Source of the DNA: Adenanthera pavonina
Lineage: Eukaryota > Streptophyta > Magnoliopsida > Fabales > Fabaceae
Reading direction: 5' to 3'
DNA length: 64,000 bases
NCBI GenBank assembly: GCA_026686845.1
Contig: JAIVEN010000006.1
Location: forward strand, 36,750,501 to 36,814,500
The position numbers and the translations under genes are program-made. Below are positions 31,327 through 45,600 of the stretch, piece by piece. The first letter of the stretch is position 1. The number at the start of each line of letters is the position of its first letter. The notes beneath the pieces are model-generated. The model had not been told where the DNA came from. It made no database searches and was given only the letters and a program-made list of their open reading frames with translations.

Positions 31327-33849
31327 TGTAACAACCCTCATTACACTATCTTAAACTTAGTCTCAAGTTGACGAGAAGTAAACTTGACGAGAATCAAGAC
31401 CAGAGAAAGGGTCCAAATAAGACAAATTTGATAATGGAGATAGAAAAGGGTCACGACACGGCGAGACACTCAGGGAAACTTAGGAAAAAAATTTCAGCCA
31501 AGAACACTCGCGCCGCAGGGAATTTGTTTAAATTAGACAAGTTTCAATCAACAAAACAGAAAGAATCGAAGGGAGAAACGAAGGAGTTGCGTTAGGGTTC
31601 ATGAAGTTTGGCCTTTGGGGGTGATTTTCGGGCCTTGAGAAGCTTCAACCTTGGTTGGTAGGTAATCCCTAACCTCCTCTCCTCTCTTTTCTCTATGAAT
31701 TTCAGTCGAAATCCATGGGAGTGTGTTATATTTCGCATTAGTCAAGATTTCAACTTATTAAAATGCTTATATTGGTGTTGTATAAGTGTTATGTAGTGTT
31801 AAGAAGTTTTGATTATGAGTTTTGGTGGGATTGAAATGAGTTTGAGTGGAACCTTAGCATTGTATTGTGTGCGAGAGCTTGTGATCCGAAATGTATAAGA
31901 TTGGTTATGGTTTGAAAGGTTGTGTATGGCTCATTGATGCATGAAAATGTTGTGGGAACTGTGGGTTAAGCTTGAATAGCTAAATTGTGGATTTTGATTG
32001 TTATGAGCATTATGTTAATTGGGAATATTATGATATTATAGTGGTTGTTTGATTGATCGAAGGAATTTAAGTCTTGGTTGGCAATCCAAAAGCTTGTGAG
32101 AACCATATGTGTGTGGTGTTGACAATTTAAGGTAATCAGGTATTGTGATATATGTGTTATATGCTGATATATATAGGTATATATGCATATTCCTATTCAT
32201 ACCACGATATTGTTTGTGTTTGTGTATAGTTTTTCTACATATCATGGTATGCACATGAATATTTGAAATATGATGATTGTATATGATGTGTATGTGTGCT
32301 TTGTAGCATCCCCATACCATTGCATGCTAGCATGACCATGATAATGATTATGATGATGATATATATATACATATTTAGAGGCATGTTAGCATGACATTGA
32401 TATCATCACCATTCAATGCATATTGTGGCTAGATGATGATGATGTGATGATGAGACATGATATGATGATGACCTAAGAAATGATGATGATTGATATGATG
32501 ATATAATGAAATATCTCTACCACTAAATCCTCTCCTATTGTCAAGAGAGTCATGTGGCAGTAGATTTGAGGATGTACCTTCCCTAAATCATCACCAATTC
32601 AGGTAATCCACGGGAAGGAGAATCACGGTCCAATTATTAGTGTAACCTTTAACCGGGTTGCATTAGTGTGAGGTGAGTTTGGTGATGTCCCAAAATTAGT
32701 CTTCACTAACCGTTGGAAGGGAATCACCTATTGGAAATGTCCTGTGATGACGACAGTCCATGGTTCTAACAGTGTATGAGGGAGAACATGTATACCATTT
32801 TATTTTTACTTTTCATTGCATCATATGCACGATTGTGTGGATTATTGATATAGGTGCTTCCGGTTACTGAGACTTTATCTCATACCCCCTTGACTAACAT
32901 TTCAAGTGAAGACTCTAGTACTATTCTGGAGAAGACAAGGGAGTTGTAGCCTCTCCAGCGTCGAGAATATCTAAGTCAATGGTAGTTTATATTATAGCCT
33001 ATATTATGAATCGTGCCAAGTAGGATAATATGTTTGTAATTGGTATGAGGACAATGATACTATGATAATGATGGTTGTATAAAGTGAATAATGATGTATG
33101 ATATGTGATGATATTGATGATGATGTGGTATGTATGTTGGATGTATTCATGTGTTGGTGTATATGTATGATGATGATTTGGACCCTAGTATGGGTCAGTA
33201 TTATTGAAGTGTGTGTTTGTGAGGCAGAGTAGCCATATGTGAGAACCCAAAGGGGTTTTAGGCCTAGCATATGTGTTTTGGGCATGTAGCTCATTGTGTT
33301 AAATTTGATGTTCAAGGGATCAAATATTGGAAGACTAGATTCTCCAGGATGAAACTTCCTTAAATAGGTTAGTTGTGCCAAATAGGATCTGTGTAAATGG
33401 TTCTCAAGTACCAAATTATTTTGGGTGGCAATTGGGACATTTAAGATTTTAGTTTTGGTCAAAAAGTGGTCAAAATGGTGTCGGGTGTCTATAAAATCTT
33501 TATACGGAGATTGATTGAGGTGAAATAAGTGTCTATGGCTAGAATGGGATGAGAGTGACCCGTATGAATTAAAATCAGGTTAATCGAAGGTCAGTGCACA
33601 AAGTTATGTACGTCAGAAATTTGCCCAAAAATCAGCAAATTGCTTATATAAATACTGATGATATGGGCATCACGGCGCCAGATCCCTCTATTTCTAAAGT
33701 TTTTTAACCCAAGAGCACTCATGCTGTGGTGGTACTATAATGGTCGTAGCGTTGTGTCCTAATCCCTTTGTGTTGTTTGGTTTGACAAGTTTTTTGAGGT
33801 TTTAAGTGATTGGTGGAGGTTTGTTGTAGTAGGATGTTAAAATACACAC
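31327..33849 (+). repeat. Gypsy-type LTR C, probable solo LTR
   Basis: Begins TGTAACAACCC and runs about 2.5 kb with the same block order as LTR B: the CACGACACGGCGAG-type region near 31450, the (GAT)n/ATGATG-rich middle, the CACCAATTC block near 32590 and the GAGACTTTATCTCATACCCC block near 32868. No internal region lies on either side. ATATA before the start and again near 33850 could be the target duplication, but the sequence there is simple and the 3' end is not certain. Confidence 0.6.
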
Positions 33850-36800
33850 ATATAGTACTAGGACAAAAAAATGGTGATACTAAATGATAATATTGTCCAC
33901 TAGTGGAGGCAATCTATACATATTTATTTACAAAGGATAATTGATATATTATATAATATATAATAGAGTACTAAGGGGAAAAGGCTTGTGGGGGTAGCTC
34001 CCCCTACATTAATATGAATGGGTCCACCCCTGCTTTAACATTCCCAATTACTCATTTCATTTCATATTATAAGACAATATAAGGGGTTTTTCTTATTTCA
34101 TAATATAAGGCAATATATAATGATTTATCATTTTTACTTCCCATTTATCGTATTATTAGTATTATAATTTATGCTATATTTAATGAAAGAAATGGAATTA
34201 ATTGAAGTAAAATTGAAAATTTTGCTTTGTTTTTGAAAATTTAAAGATATAATAAATATTTTTTAATATGTGTGAAACTCTTTTCATTGTCTTATAATGT
34301 GAGATGGAAGAAGTATTATTTATTACAATAATGGCATACACCATCAAAAAACACACACTAATGAATGGAAATATTTTCACCTTTTTGCCATAATATGAAA
34401 TGTTAATGATTTATTATTTTATATAACTTTGGACATTTTAATAAATCAATATAAAATATAAAATCCATATCAAGTGTCCTATACTCATAATCCATGATCT
34501 GTAAGACTCATTATTCCAACTTCATCTAATGCATGCGCGAGGAAGCATGCCTAATTTTGAAATAAATATATGCATGTGTGATATTTTTCATCTCTAAAAT
34601 GATTTTTATAGTTCATTTTGTATACTTAATAAGTTTAGAATTATCTTTTTTAAATTTTTAAAATTGTCATTTACATATAAGTACAAAACTAAACAGGGTT
34701 CGATATCTAATGCAGGTATCTATTATACACAAATAGGTATAAGATATGACACGATATGATACATAGGATATCACAAATTTTAAAATTTTAAAATGCGGGT
34801 ATAAGAAATATAAGATTTATGTATATATTCAAGAAATTAATGTATTAAAGATAAAAAATATAAAAAATTGAGTTTTAAATAAGTATTTTAAAAGTAATAT
34901 AAAGATATTTAAAATAAGAAATTAAAATTTGATTTTTTCTATAAAGTCATTTTATAATTTTTTAAAAAAATTAATGATACAAATATGATATGTGTCATAA
35001 AATACGATACAAATATCATATCTAATATATATCAGATATAGGTAGGTCTTCTTTTCTAAAGTATCGGTACATCATAGGTTGATATTCACACTTTTGCCCC
35101 CTAATCAATAGTTCGGGGACTATATATAATATATTTTTTTCCTTGAAAAATTACTTTAACACCAATTTTATGACTTATGAATTATATTTTTAATCTTTGA
35201 ATTTTATTATAATAAATAATTAGTCTTTCATTTTACCATACAAAATTAGTCTTTTTCGTATTTCAATGTTTCAATTTGACTAATGTTCTCCTTTCGTTCA
35301 TTTATTTATTATAAAATGAAGGAATAAACTGACTTTTAAATATATTACAAGGACTGAAAGTGCAATCAAACCCTAATGTGACTTTATTTCTTAAATTCCT
35401 TATCATATGTAGAACCCCACTTAGTTTCATATAATTGATAATTATATCAACTATTAATTAATATATGTATTATTATTATTAAATTCATATAAAAAGTTAC
35501 ACTATTTATAAATCATAAAAAAAATTAAAAAATACATGGACATGTTAGGGATAGGACAGATATATACGCCTTGCCCGGAGCATCTCTGGATCCATATCAC
35601 TTGCAGCTAGCATAGTTTTATTTGAGTTTTATTTATATTTGTTGTTGACCTAGCCCAAAAAAACTAGTAGAAGGCACGATAAGCCATTGGCATCTAGCAT
35701 GATCCCAATGGATTCCCATTCCATACTCATCAAGTATCACTCTAGTGAAATTTGGACCATCCAATTTTAATTTAAACGATTCAAATTTAAAATTTTTTAA
35801 TTTAATTTTTTAAATAATAACATTTTTTTAAAAAAGTTGTAATTATAAAATTATTTTTATTTTAAATTTTGCATCTAATAAAATAAATATATGTAAAAAT
35901 ATAATAATAAAATTAAATTAAATCTGGACCATCCAAAGTTTTAAGTTGGACATGTTCATTCAATTCTATAATATACCAAACATATTGATACTGTTCCATC
36001 AAGTCCCAATTTTATTTCCATTCCCATATAAATCATTCTAGGAACCAAACAAAGCATAAAAGTAATCAAATTATGACCCATGTAAATCCGAGACATCAGA
36101 TCCTCCATGCCTGGCCTGTAATTTTGCCTTTGTTTGCAATGCAATTCAAAATTATTACTACCTACTATTTCTTATAATTATTTTATAAGTCGTTCGTTCA
36201 TGAGGAATTAATTAATCTTTTCTTATTAATATTATCTATCAATTTCATCAATCAACATCAATTTTAATGTTTACTGTTCATTCTTAATACTTTATGCCAC
36301 GTAATTCTTAAATGTAAGAATGCTTACAGAAAGAATATTCTCTATATTATCCCTCCCCATATATTGGTTTATTGCAAAGAAGGACAGAAAGTTAAGAATT
36401 AGGACCCAAAGAGCATGAAATCCATGGTAAAAAATGATTTTTTTTATTATTATTTCATTTTAATTATTTTTAGGATCATCAATTAATGAAGTAGGGCTTT
36501 AACTGGTTAAATTCATTTTCAAGCAAATTCAAATATGTTTATATTTATGTACAATATATATTTTATCATGATTTTCCATTATGACTTTTGTTTTTTTTCT
36601 TTTTGGCAAGATTTTTTAAAACTTCTTTCAGTCTCCCCCAATGTGTTCGGGAACTTTTTAATGCATGAAAGCTATACTTCTATATTATCTCATATCATAT
36701 TATGGTATTGCCTCTACTGTTTTTTTTTCAATGGATTATTATTTACCTTGACTGTTGTCACCTATGGTCCGCCAACACTGCCATCACAGTTAACAACCAA

Positions 36801-37187
36801 GCTGCTCTTGGACCTAAAGTAAAATGGGCCGAATCTCAGACTCAAAAATGAAACTATCATTGGAGTCTAAAAACAAGTTTTGAAGCGAGGTGGGCCTGAG
36901 CTTGATATTGAAGTTTCTATGGAAACTCAGAAAAAAATCGTGAAGATGATAGTCAACCAAAAACAATATGAAGATGAAATGGACATAGTCCGTCCCCATC
37001 TCTCAATTCTTCACAAACGACACCGTTTTCTTGTTGAAGTAGCTACGCTAGTGCTAGATTTGTTTTCACAAAAGCGATCCAGGTTGAAACGGTGAATAAT
37101 TCTGCATTCTCTTTCCTGTTCGAGCTCGAGCTCGTTATCTCCGCCTTGAAACACAACTATTAATCCACCTTACTAAATCCCTAAGCC
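33850..37187. other. Intergenic, upstream of the proteasome gene
   Basis: AT-rich with a MITE at 34049 and other repeat-like stretches (34690-35090, with repeated ATATGATAC-type words). The last part (about 37000-37187) should contain the proteasome gene promoter and leader, but I see no clear TATA box. GAGCTCGAGCTCG near 37122 is a short palindromic tract in the presumed leader. Confidence 0.4.
34049..34315. repeat. Stowaway-like MITE
   Basis: Ends TACTCATTTCATTTCATATTATAAGACAAT and, as the reverse complement of the right end, TACTTCTTCCATCTCACATTATAAGACAAT agree at most positions over ~30 bp. The start with TA and the 'CT.C.TCC.TC.CA.ATTATAAG' pattern are typical of plant Tc1/mariner-derived Stowaway MITEs (~270 bp). 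Confidence 0.55.
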
Positions 37188-40100
37188 ATGAGTCGAGGAA
37201 GTGGAGGAGGTTACGATCGTCATATTACTATTTTCTCTCCCGAAGGCCGTCTCTTTCAAGTGGGTATGCGATTTCTTCTGTCTCCAACCCATATCGCAAT
37301 TTTATTCGTATCTGGCCTTCATATTCCAATATAGAGGAAAAGGCTTTATGATTTAGCATCTCTTCATATCAACTCAAACAAAAAAAAGTTTTGGCGCTTC
37401 TGTTGTTGCTTTTCTTTTTCGGTTTTAGTATGAAGGGTTTTTAATTCTTGACTGTGGGTTTTCTAAATGCAAAAATAGAGTATGCTTTTAAGGCTGTTAA
37501 GTCTGCTGGGATTACCTCAATTGGCGTCCGAGGGAAGGATTCAGTCTGTGTTGTTACCCAGAAGAAGGTTCCGGTGAGTGCATTAAGTCCTTTGTGCTCT
37601 CTTTTCATATTTGTGCTAGTTGAGAGTCTAAAGTTGCTTTAATTTAATAATTTACTGCAGGATAAGCTCTTGGATCAGACAAGTGTTACGCATCTATTTC
37701 CCATCACAGAGTATCTTGGTTTATTGGCAACTGGGATAACAGGTCTGGCTGATGGAATCGAGGTTTTTGAAATTTATACTCTCAACATAATGTCTTTCTT
37801 GTGGACATTTTAGAAAATGTCACTGGAAACGTTGCATTTGGACCAGACCTGAGAAATAGTTGCATTAGAGATGTTGACAAATAGAACTTTATTATGTGAA
37901 ATAACGTTAACATTTTTAGCTAATATATATCTTGAACGAATAGAAAATTTAGCATTCCAAGCTCACGCTTGCTTCATAATACTCCTTCCCAGCTGATGCT
38001 AGGACGTTGGTTCAACAAGCAAGAAATGAAGCCGCGGAGTTTCGCTTCACATATGGATATGAGATGCCTGTTGATGTATTGGCCAAATGGTAAATTGTTT
38101 AATTTTAGGCAAGATAATCAGTGACTACTGCTTTTGCAGTTATTAATTAATTTGTTTAATTTCTGTAATTCACATGGCCATTTTTTTGTCGTGACAAATG
38201 TTTCCTCCACCCGATGCTGCAGTATTCACTTACTATACAGTAGAACAGTACATAAGAAATTTTCATGTACCCATCAAACATGTAGTATCTAAAATGTCCC
38301 ACAATTGGCCACCATATGCCCATCCAATTAAGGGACTTTGAAGATTCAATCTACACTTTTGTAGGTTCCACAATATGGTCTAAAGTTATATGGTTTAAAG
38401 TTATGGTCACTTCCTTTATTTGTAATTCCATTTTTTTTTGACACATTAATGATATGCTCTTAGATCTTAAGCATGTCGATTATATTTCATCTGCTGCATC
38501 TGATTGTGATTGAGTATTTTTGAATGGTTAATTTATTCAAATTTTAACATTGAAATTAGGTTTTCACACATTACCAGTACATCTTTTGTATCTGACAATT
38601 GTTGGAAACTTTTATTGCTCAGGATTGCTGACAAGTCACAGATCTATACTCAGCATGCTTACATGAGACCACTTGGAGTAGGTGTGTATGCTTGATTAAA
38701 TTTTTATTATTATCCAGTCAAGCTTGATTAAATTATTGTTGTTGGTGTTGTTGTTGCCCCCGGAAAAATGGCTTAATCACACTTCTGCGCACACACATCT
38801 TCCCGAAAACCAAAAGATGAGACACAACTAAACCCATTTTTACCAAAACATCTTTATATCTATCACTTATAAAGTTTAGCAAGTATTAAATATTTGTTTG
38901 ACCTATATAAAGTAGCCATTTTTCTCAACATACAAATGTAAAATCTTTTCATTAAAAATAAATATTAAAAGCAAAAGAAGTACATTTTCTAATTAGTTAT
39001 AATTTTAATGATAAAAAAATACTAATCTTATGATCTTATTCTTGTGGGTGTTTTGGTCATCTTTTGGTTTTAGGGGTAGTCTATGTATATTTTCATTATG
39101 CAAGGGAGGGTTATGTAATTAAGTCATCTCTCAGGAGAGGAGGGGAGAGAGAGTGATTTATGCTATTCTTTTACTTCAATTTCTCATTATTGATGTTGGT
39201 TTCTTGCTTTTTGTTTCCATTCTGATGCCTTTGGAAGTTGCTATGATCTTGGGTATTGATGAAGAATATGGACCTCGACTTTATAAATGTGACCCAGCTG
39301 GTCATTATTTTGGTCACAAGGTACATTTGAGATCTCCTCACTTCTTACTGATGTTAGATATGCTATGTGGTACAGGAAGACAAAAAAATATGCTAAGGAT
39401 ATATGTGATACCATAAAGCTTTTGTGGTAGATAGAATTCCTTATTGATCTCTGGTCCTTATTATAAACTACTTTTAAGCACTTCATAAAAATTAAGGAAA
39501 GTAGTTATAAGTAGTTTATGTTCTTAAATTTTTCAAAAATTACCACAACTTTTTAATATTTCCCTTCATTAAATTAAATTCAGTAAAAGTCTTTTGTCTC
39601 TCTTAATGAATGCACTTCTCAAATTTTTAATTTTGACATTAAAGTCAACAAACCAACTTCCAATACAAGTGCATTTATGGAAAAAAATTAATGCTCTAGA
39701 TAATTTGCAATGTGACTTATATTTAGGAATATGTAAACCTCTTAGAATGTCATTTATAATAAGGACTGGAGGTAGTAATATCTATTGTACTAAGTTAATA
39801 ATATATAGGATGGACATTGCTGGAGGTGGTAGAAATAACATCAATTGATTGACATTTTCTACTTGTACTTTATCAAAGTTTTTTGTTCATTTTGTACATG
39901 TTCAATTGCTATACCTGAATTAAAAATTGTGGTGGTGATATGAGAGTAGTTAATGGATCAAAAAGCAATTTATTTGTTTAGATAAAGGAAAGAGAATTTC
40001 TAAAGCTGATGATATATGGTGGAGGTGATAGAGATAGCAACAATTTTTTTTTTTGGGTATTATCACATATAAAATTATTCTTACAATCTCAAACTTATAA

Positions 40101-42723
40101 TAAATTTGTGAGTTTATGTTATAATCACGTGCTCTGTTATAAAGTACGTAATTTTCAGTTGACTCATCCCCATTTCACTTATCCTTATTTGTGAAGTAAA
40201 AACATTAAAGTGTCAATGCATATCTAGTAAAAGCTATGGACATATCTTCTAAACATTATTTTGATTGCTTATTGCTATTTTCTCCTTTGATTTCCTTTTC
40301 TTTGTCTGGTTTTTATGTCTTGCAAATGCACCTGGTGGTCAGTCCCTAAATAAGCAATGACGCTCTCATTGTTTCTTTGTTACATTATAAATTGACATAT
40401 GCTTTGGCTTGGATTTTGTTCTTTGCTTTTTGTATGTACTTGGAAACAGCTTAATTAAACTTATTTTTTGCAATTTACGATGTTTTCAGGCCACAAGTGC
40501 TGGATTGAAAGAGCAAGAGGCAATTAATTTCTTGGAAAAGAAGATGAAGAATGACCCTTCATTTACCTATGAAGAGACAGTGCAGGTATTATTGCTTTTT
40601 TATGATGATTTAAGTTTGAGTTTTGAAATGGGTATGCAGAATTGTTTGAGAAATATCTTTCAATTCATTAGAGCTCCTGTTTTGTGGGCTCAGTAATGTA
40701 TAAAATAGGCAGAACTAATAACTCTTAAGTCTTCAGGTATGAAGTTCTGCCTGTTTTACACTTAATATGACCTATGAATGAACTACCTGTTGTTTTCTTG
40801 GCCACTGCCATGCTTTAACTGATAAATTCTCTATTTCTTTTTTAAGATGTATTATTGCTGCATATATTCTTTCCATGGGCCTTAAGACTTAATAGTGTAT
40901 GGATTTGGTAATTCCATATTTCCATTTACCTCTTTTTCTATTCATTTTAATTTAATTTTTTCTTCATTGATCACAGATTTTATTCCCTGTAATGTCCTCT
41001 AGCTTTATTAAGCTTAGAGGGTGCTATTAAACCTAAAGATGCTTGAATGCGGAGAATCTGATTTATACTTATAGAAAGGGAGAAAGTGTAGAAATATATA
41101 GGTGGACTTTGTGATGAATTATGTCAGTTTTAAATGTTTGCTTGGTGAATCCTGTACCAATAGAAATTTTATTTATCTGTCTGAATGAAGTTATGAAGGT
41201 TCAATCTCTTATGAAATGCTTTTGGTTTACCTTGAACACTTATGATCATCTGGTTTTCTGAATATTAAATGCTAACCTCAACTACATGAATATGGGATTT
41301 TTAACTGTTATTCTGGTGAGCCAATCTCTTGATTGGTTTATCTCATAAGTACAAACTGGACTTTTTATTCACGGGGTTTTGAAGAATGCTTTTTAGTAAT
41401 TTAAGATGCTATGATCTTAATGGAATCCATCATTCTGTGCACCAAAAATACTGTAAGAATAAATCTTTTTTTGGGCTATAGGAACAGTTCTGTTATTATT
41501 TCTGTTGTGGCTCGTTTTTAAGGATCACCCTTTTGCTTTAACAGACTGCTATATCTGCACTGCAATCAGTTCTTCAGGAAGATTTTAAGGCCACCGAGAT
41601 TGAGGTACCAAATATTCTTTTCTTTTTTACTTGCATTTTAGCATGTGACACCATGATTGTTGAAGTTTGGTAAATGATCCTTTATTAATTTCAATGTTGA
41701 ATCAGTCCTTGGCGACTTACTTTGTTAATTTTATTTTCAAATTGAAAGATGATGGTGAGTTATTTGTGCTTCCTCTTCAATTGAAGGGAATGCCTTCCTG
41801 TTGTGCTGCCTATTGATGAAGTTCACTAGTCCCAACCCCTTCATTGCAATTTGATGATAACTCTACACTTCCGACTTGAGGCCTCTTTTTCCATTTTGAG
41901 CTGGATTATCGTAGCGTTCCCCAACTTGTGTGTTACGAAAGAAAGGATAGAAAGAGAGAGAAGGGGGAAAATAGAATATAGAGGAGACGATAGAGAAAAA
42001 GATCGATAGGGAGGTAGGAGACGGGAGAGAGATTAGAGAGAACACACAAGGGACTCAATTCTTATTATGCAATGACTTGCCTAAACAAAACAACCTCCTT
42101 GCCCTTTATAGCCACGAGTTACTCAACGGTCACTAACAACCATCCTCCTATAATTACCCTAACTGACTTCTTATTTACTTTACAGTCGCAATTATCATAT
42201 CACAGTGATCCGGGGAGTTTAAAAAAATGCGAATTTAATAAAATGAAAGGCTGCAAACTTTCTATCACTATTCAGCTGGTTTTACTCTTTTGGATGTACT
42301 TGAATTTCTGCTCCTTACACGCTTGATTGCTTCTACTGCTCATCTGGCGGATGATTAGATGAAGGGACATTGAGGATTAGTTGAAGAGTGGCTGATTATA
42401 TGAAGTGAATATCCCTTGCCTGTAGTGATTGTGTGTGCATGCGTGTGTGTATTATTGCCATAATATTTTGTTTCTTGGGTGAAAATTGCCTTTTATATCT
42501 GAGTCATCTTATAGCATAAGTCAGAATGAAGATTTTTTTAAAAAAAAAATTTTGGATGAAAAATTAAATATGAAAGATTACTTCTTTGCCTTTGTCTGGC
42601 AGTGATATTGTTGTATTATGCATTTTATAGGTGGGAGTGGTGCGAAAGGAAAATCCAAAGTTCAGAGCTTTATCCACCGAGGAGATCGATGAACACTTGA
42701 CTGCCATTAGTGAGCGTGACTGA
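37188..42723 (+). CDS. 20S proteasome subunit alpha type-6 (alpha-1), nine exons
   Basis: Encodes one of the seven alpha-ring subunits of the 20S core particle, which forms the gated outer ring of the proteasome in cytosol and nucleus and has no catalytic Thr. Exons: 37188-37263, 37479-37573, 37661-37742, 37993-38089, 38623-38681, 39238-39320, 40490-40585, 41545-41604, 42631-42723. All introns have GT-AG ends, and the phases join to exactly 246 codons plus TGA, the usual length of plant PAA proteins. The N-terminus MSRGSGGGYDRHITIFSPEG with RLFQVEYA is the proteasome alpha signature (YD..ITIFSP.G...QVEYA). Later conserved blocks are GVRGKDSVCVVTQKKVP, FRFTYGYEMPVD, YTQHAYMRPLGV, YKCDPAGHYFGHKATSAG and the end LTAISERD. 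Nothing is broken, so it is probably functional. Introns 6 and 8 carry repeat insertions. Confidence 0.95.
39445..39776. repeat. Stowaway-like MITE in intron 6 of the proteasome gene
   Basis: Left end CTCTGGTCCTTATTATAAAC and reverse-complemented right end CCTCCAGTCCTTATTATAAA match as terminal inverted repeats. They have the plant Stowaway pattern and enclose about 330 bp of AT-rich DNA. It lies wholly in the intron 39321-40489. Confidence 0.5.
41830..42380. repeat. Possible LTR fragment in intron 8 of the proteasome gene
   Basis: Composition changes here: GAGAGA-rich tract at 41955-42040, then ATGACTTGCCTAAACAAAAC and CTTTATAGCC. This resembles the antisense of a small plant copia LTR. Ends and duplication were not found, so the call is tentative. 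Confidence 0.25.
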
Positions 42724-43870
42724 TTTCTAAGCAATCTTGACATGTGAACAATTTTCGTCATTTTTCTTGTGTTAGTTTAAATTATCAAACATGTCGATTG
42801 TTGGATGTTAGCAGATCAGCCTGATGTCACTAGAACCTACGGTGAGCATGAAAGTGAAACATGTTTGGATTTTTCCGTGCACTACTTTGATCCTTCAAAT
42901 ATATCTAATATTTTTATTCTAGTTGGAATTATTTTTTCAATTACAACTATGTGGTTTTCGGCCCTGCAAGAATTCTAGTTTCAAATAAGTTTTAACGTGT
43001 GTTGGTGAGGTGGCATTTTTTAACCAAAGTGGCAGAAATAAATGTTTTATTGACTAGGCTAGTCATATTTTCAGATTTGGTTTTCAACATTTTTTTTGCA
43101 TGTGCACATGATATTTTGAGCTTCTCCGGTTCAACTAGAAGATTTATCAGGATTCAAGTTAATTTGAATTAAACCAAATAAAATTCTTTCATGTAGCAAG
43201 TTCTAATACTAAGTATTTATTGCAGTTATATTCTCCGAGCTCAAATTTAAGACTTTTAGTTAAGTTGGTACAATTTATGGGCAATTGAACCAACTGCTTT
43301 AGTTTTCAATATTGATTGTTTGTGATATCCAATTTTGAAATCATTTGGTGATACACAAGAGAATAGTCTCTGGGATCTGCATGTGGGGACGGTGAAACTA
43401 TTGTTAGAACTTGAATCACTTCTGTTTCTTTTAATTTTTTGTCAAGTTCAACAAGAGATAAACGTAGAATGTAATATTGGAGAACGTGAAAAAGAAAAAA
43501 AAAGACAAATTTTGTTAGAACAAGGGAATTCAGAATTTATAAACGTCTTTGACAATGGTTCCAGTTCATGAGATCAAAACGCAACACTTAATCTTATTAA
43601 AATAATGTATTGGATGGATTTCAACAAATCCAATATAATATCACATATTCAAATCTCATGTAGACAATGTATAAGAAATTAAAAAATGCCACACATCCTC
43701 AACAGAAATCAATGGGCACATTAGGAAAATACACTTACCAAATTAGAATTAAACGTTGTGTGTTTTAAGGACTTAAGATTTTGACCAGATAGGAAAAATT
43801 AATATTTTGATCATTTCTGACATTCAGCATTTGTTACCTTAATAATAACTTCCTTAAAAATTTTTGATAG

Positions 43871-44417
43871 GCTTAAACTACACTTTTTGGCCCCTTAATT
43901 TTATACCAAATTTTATTTTGATCCATTAACTTTATTTTATTTTTTCTTAATTCTTTAACTTTCAAAATACAATCAAAATTTTCCCTAATACTAGTATCGT
44001 TAATCATATTAACATAAAATGCTAATAAAGTATTTTTTTTAATGCTTGCATATTTATCCAATTCACTTTTTTTTGACAAAAAAAGTCACAAGAAAAAGAT
44101 TTTGTTTAGAAGTTGGTTATTTGTAATTATTTATTTTAATTTTTAATTTTATTAAAATATTTTAGACATAAAATTAATGAATAGATAATGATATTAATGG
44201 CATGCTAATGAAAATTAAAATGTCAATATTAAATAATATTTTGTCATGTGAGAACATTTTGTTATTATTTTTTATTAACATAGTTAACCTTATTAGTAAT
44301 AAGGATGTATTTTACTACTATATCTTGAAAAAAATTAAATGATTAAAAAATAATATAAAATTAAGAGATCAAAATCAAATCTAATAAAAATTAAGGGACC
44401 AAAAGAATATTTTTAAC
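43871..44417. repeat. MITE, copy 1 of a two-copy family in this window
   Basis: Left end GGCTTAAACTACACTTTTTG with GCCCCTTAATTTTATACC is mirrored by the right end AAAATTAAGGGACCAAAAG as an inverted repeat. The interior shares blocks (taatttt..ttaactttcaaaatacaatcaaaa, atcgttaa..atattaacataaa) with 57059-57588. It is a common type of plant non-autonomous DNA element; superfamily not assigned. Confidence 0.5.
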
Positions 44418-45201
44418 TTTTTTTAATAACTTTAATTGATACTTAAAATAATTAATATTCTTGATATCTTTTAATGTAAATATTTTAATATTTAAGTCTA
44501 ATTTTTTCCTTACATTTAAGTAAAATCAATTATCAATTACCAGATATAAAGTATAAAAAATCATACTATAAGATATAAACAAGACTATTTATTTGAAACT
44601 CCATATAAATATATAAGGTTTATTTTCATTTATCCATATATCTAATAAATCAATCTATTTGAAGTGGTATATGTCAGAATACATGCATTAGATGAGTCCC
44701 ATCATGTACTTTTAAATATAATTAGCATCGTATGGTATGGGAAAAATAGAATGGAAAAGTTTAACTTTCTAAAAATTAGAGCAATTAGTATTATTTAATT
44801 TAAAAAAAATTTAAAAGTTGTCAAAAAATTAGATTTAACTCAGAAAGTTTTACTTTCCAAGCAAATCCCTGATAGGTTTTACTTTCTGAGTATTTTATAA
44901 TAATTTTTTAAAAAACTCTTAATTCATTAATTTATTTTCCTAATAAAAGGAATATTTTTATATTTAACATAAAAATATAATATATTTTTTTAAATATAAT
45001 TAAAATTTTATAGAATCACAAGTTATATGAACAATTTCCTGATAATTAACTTTTTAAGAGGAATATTTTATCATAAGCTAGTTACTGGGAAGTTTACCAA
45101 ACCAACTCCTTGGAATGGTTCCCATTGATCTGAATCTCTTGTAGCATTAATAATAAAATAAACGGATAACATGGACCGCCAAATTGACATAGGAGAATTT
45201 T

Positions 45202-45519
45202 GGGCTGTGTTGGGCAGTATTTTCTGTTTTTTTATTTTTAAAAATAATTTTATAAAATTATTTTTAAAAAATTATTTTAAAATAAGAAAATAAAAAAATT
45301 TATTTAAATAATTATTTTTAAAATCATAACTAGTAAATAATAGATGGGTTATTCAAAATTTATAATTTTATCATTAATAAGGTGGATATTTCTCATTTTT
45401 TCTTGTATTTTTTAAAATAAAAATTATAAAATATTTAAAAAATATTCTGAGTTTTTTATATAAAATTATTTTTTATTTTTTAAATAATTTTTAGAAAATA
45501 GAACTATTAAACGAGTTTT
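45202..45519. repeat. hAT-like MITE
   Basis: Begins GGGCTGTGTTGGGCAGTATT with TTCTGTTTTT and ends with the inverted-complementary AAAATAGAACTATTAAACGAG; the middle is AT-rich. This resembles the GTGTTTGG...CCAAACAC-type hAT MITEs of plants. It lies about 1 kb upstream of the lipase ATG. Confidence 0.4.
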
Positions 45520-45600
45520 ATGAGTTTTTCACTCTCGAAAAAAAAAAAAACTGTTTTACGCCTTTGATTCTTGAAAACAACTTGTACTCGGAAGATTGAC

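Larger units (their letters stand above)
42724..45600. other. 3' flank of the proteasome gene and intergenic space
   Basis: The first ~300 bases should be the 3' untranslated region. The rest is AT-rich with two MITEs (43871 and 45202). Short open frames here have no recognisable content. Confidence 0.4.
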
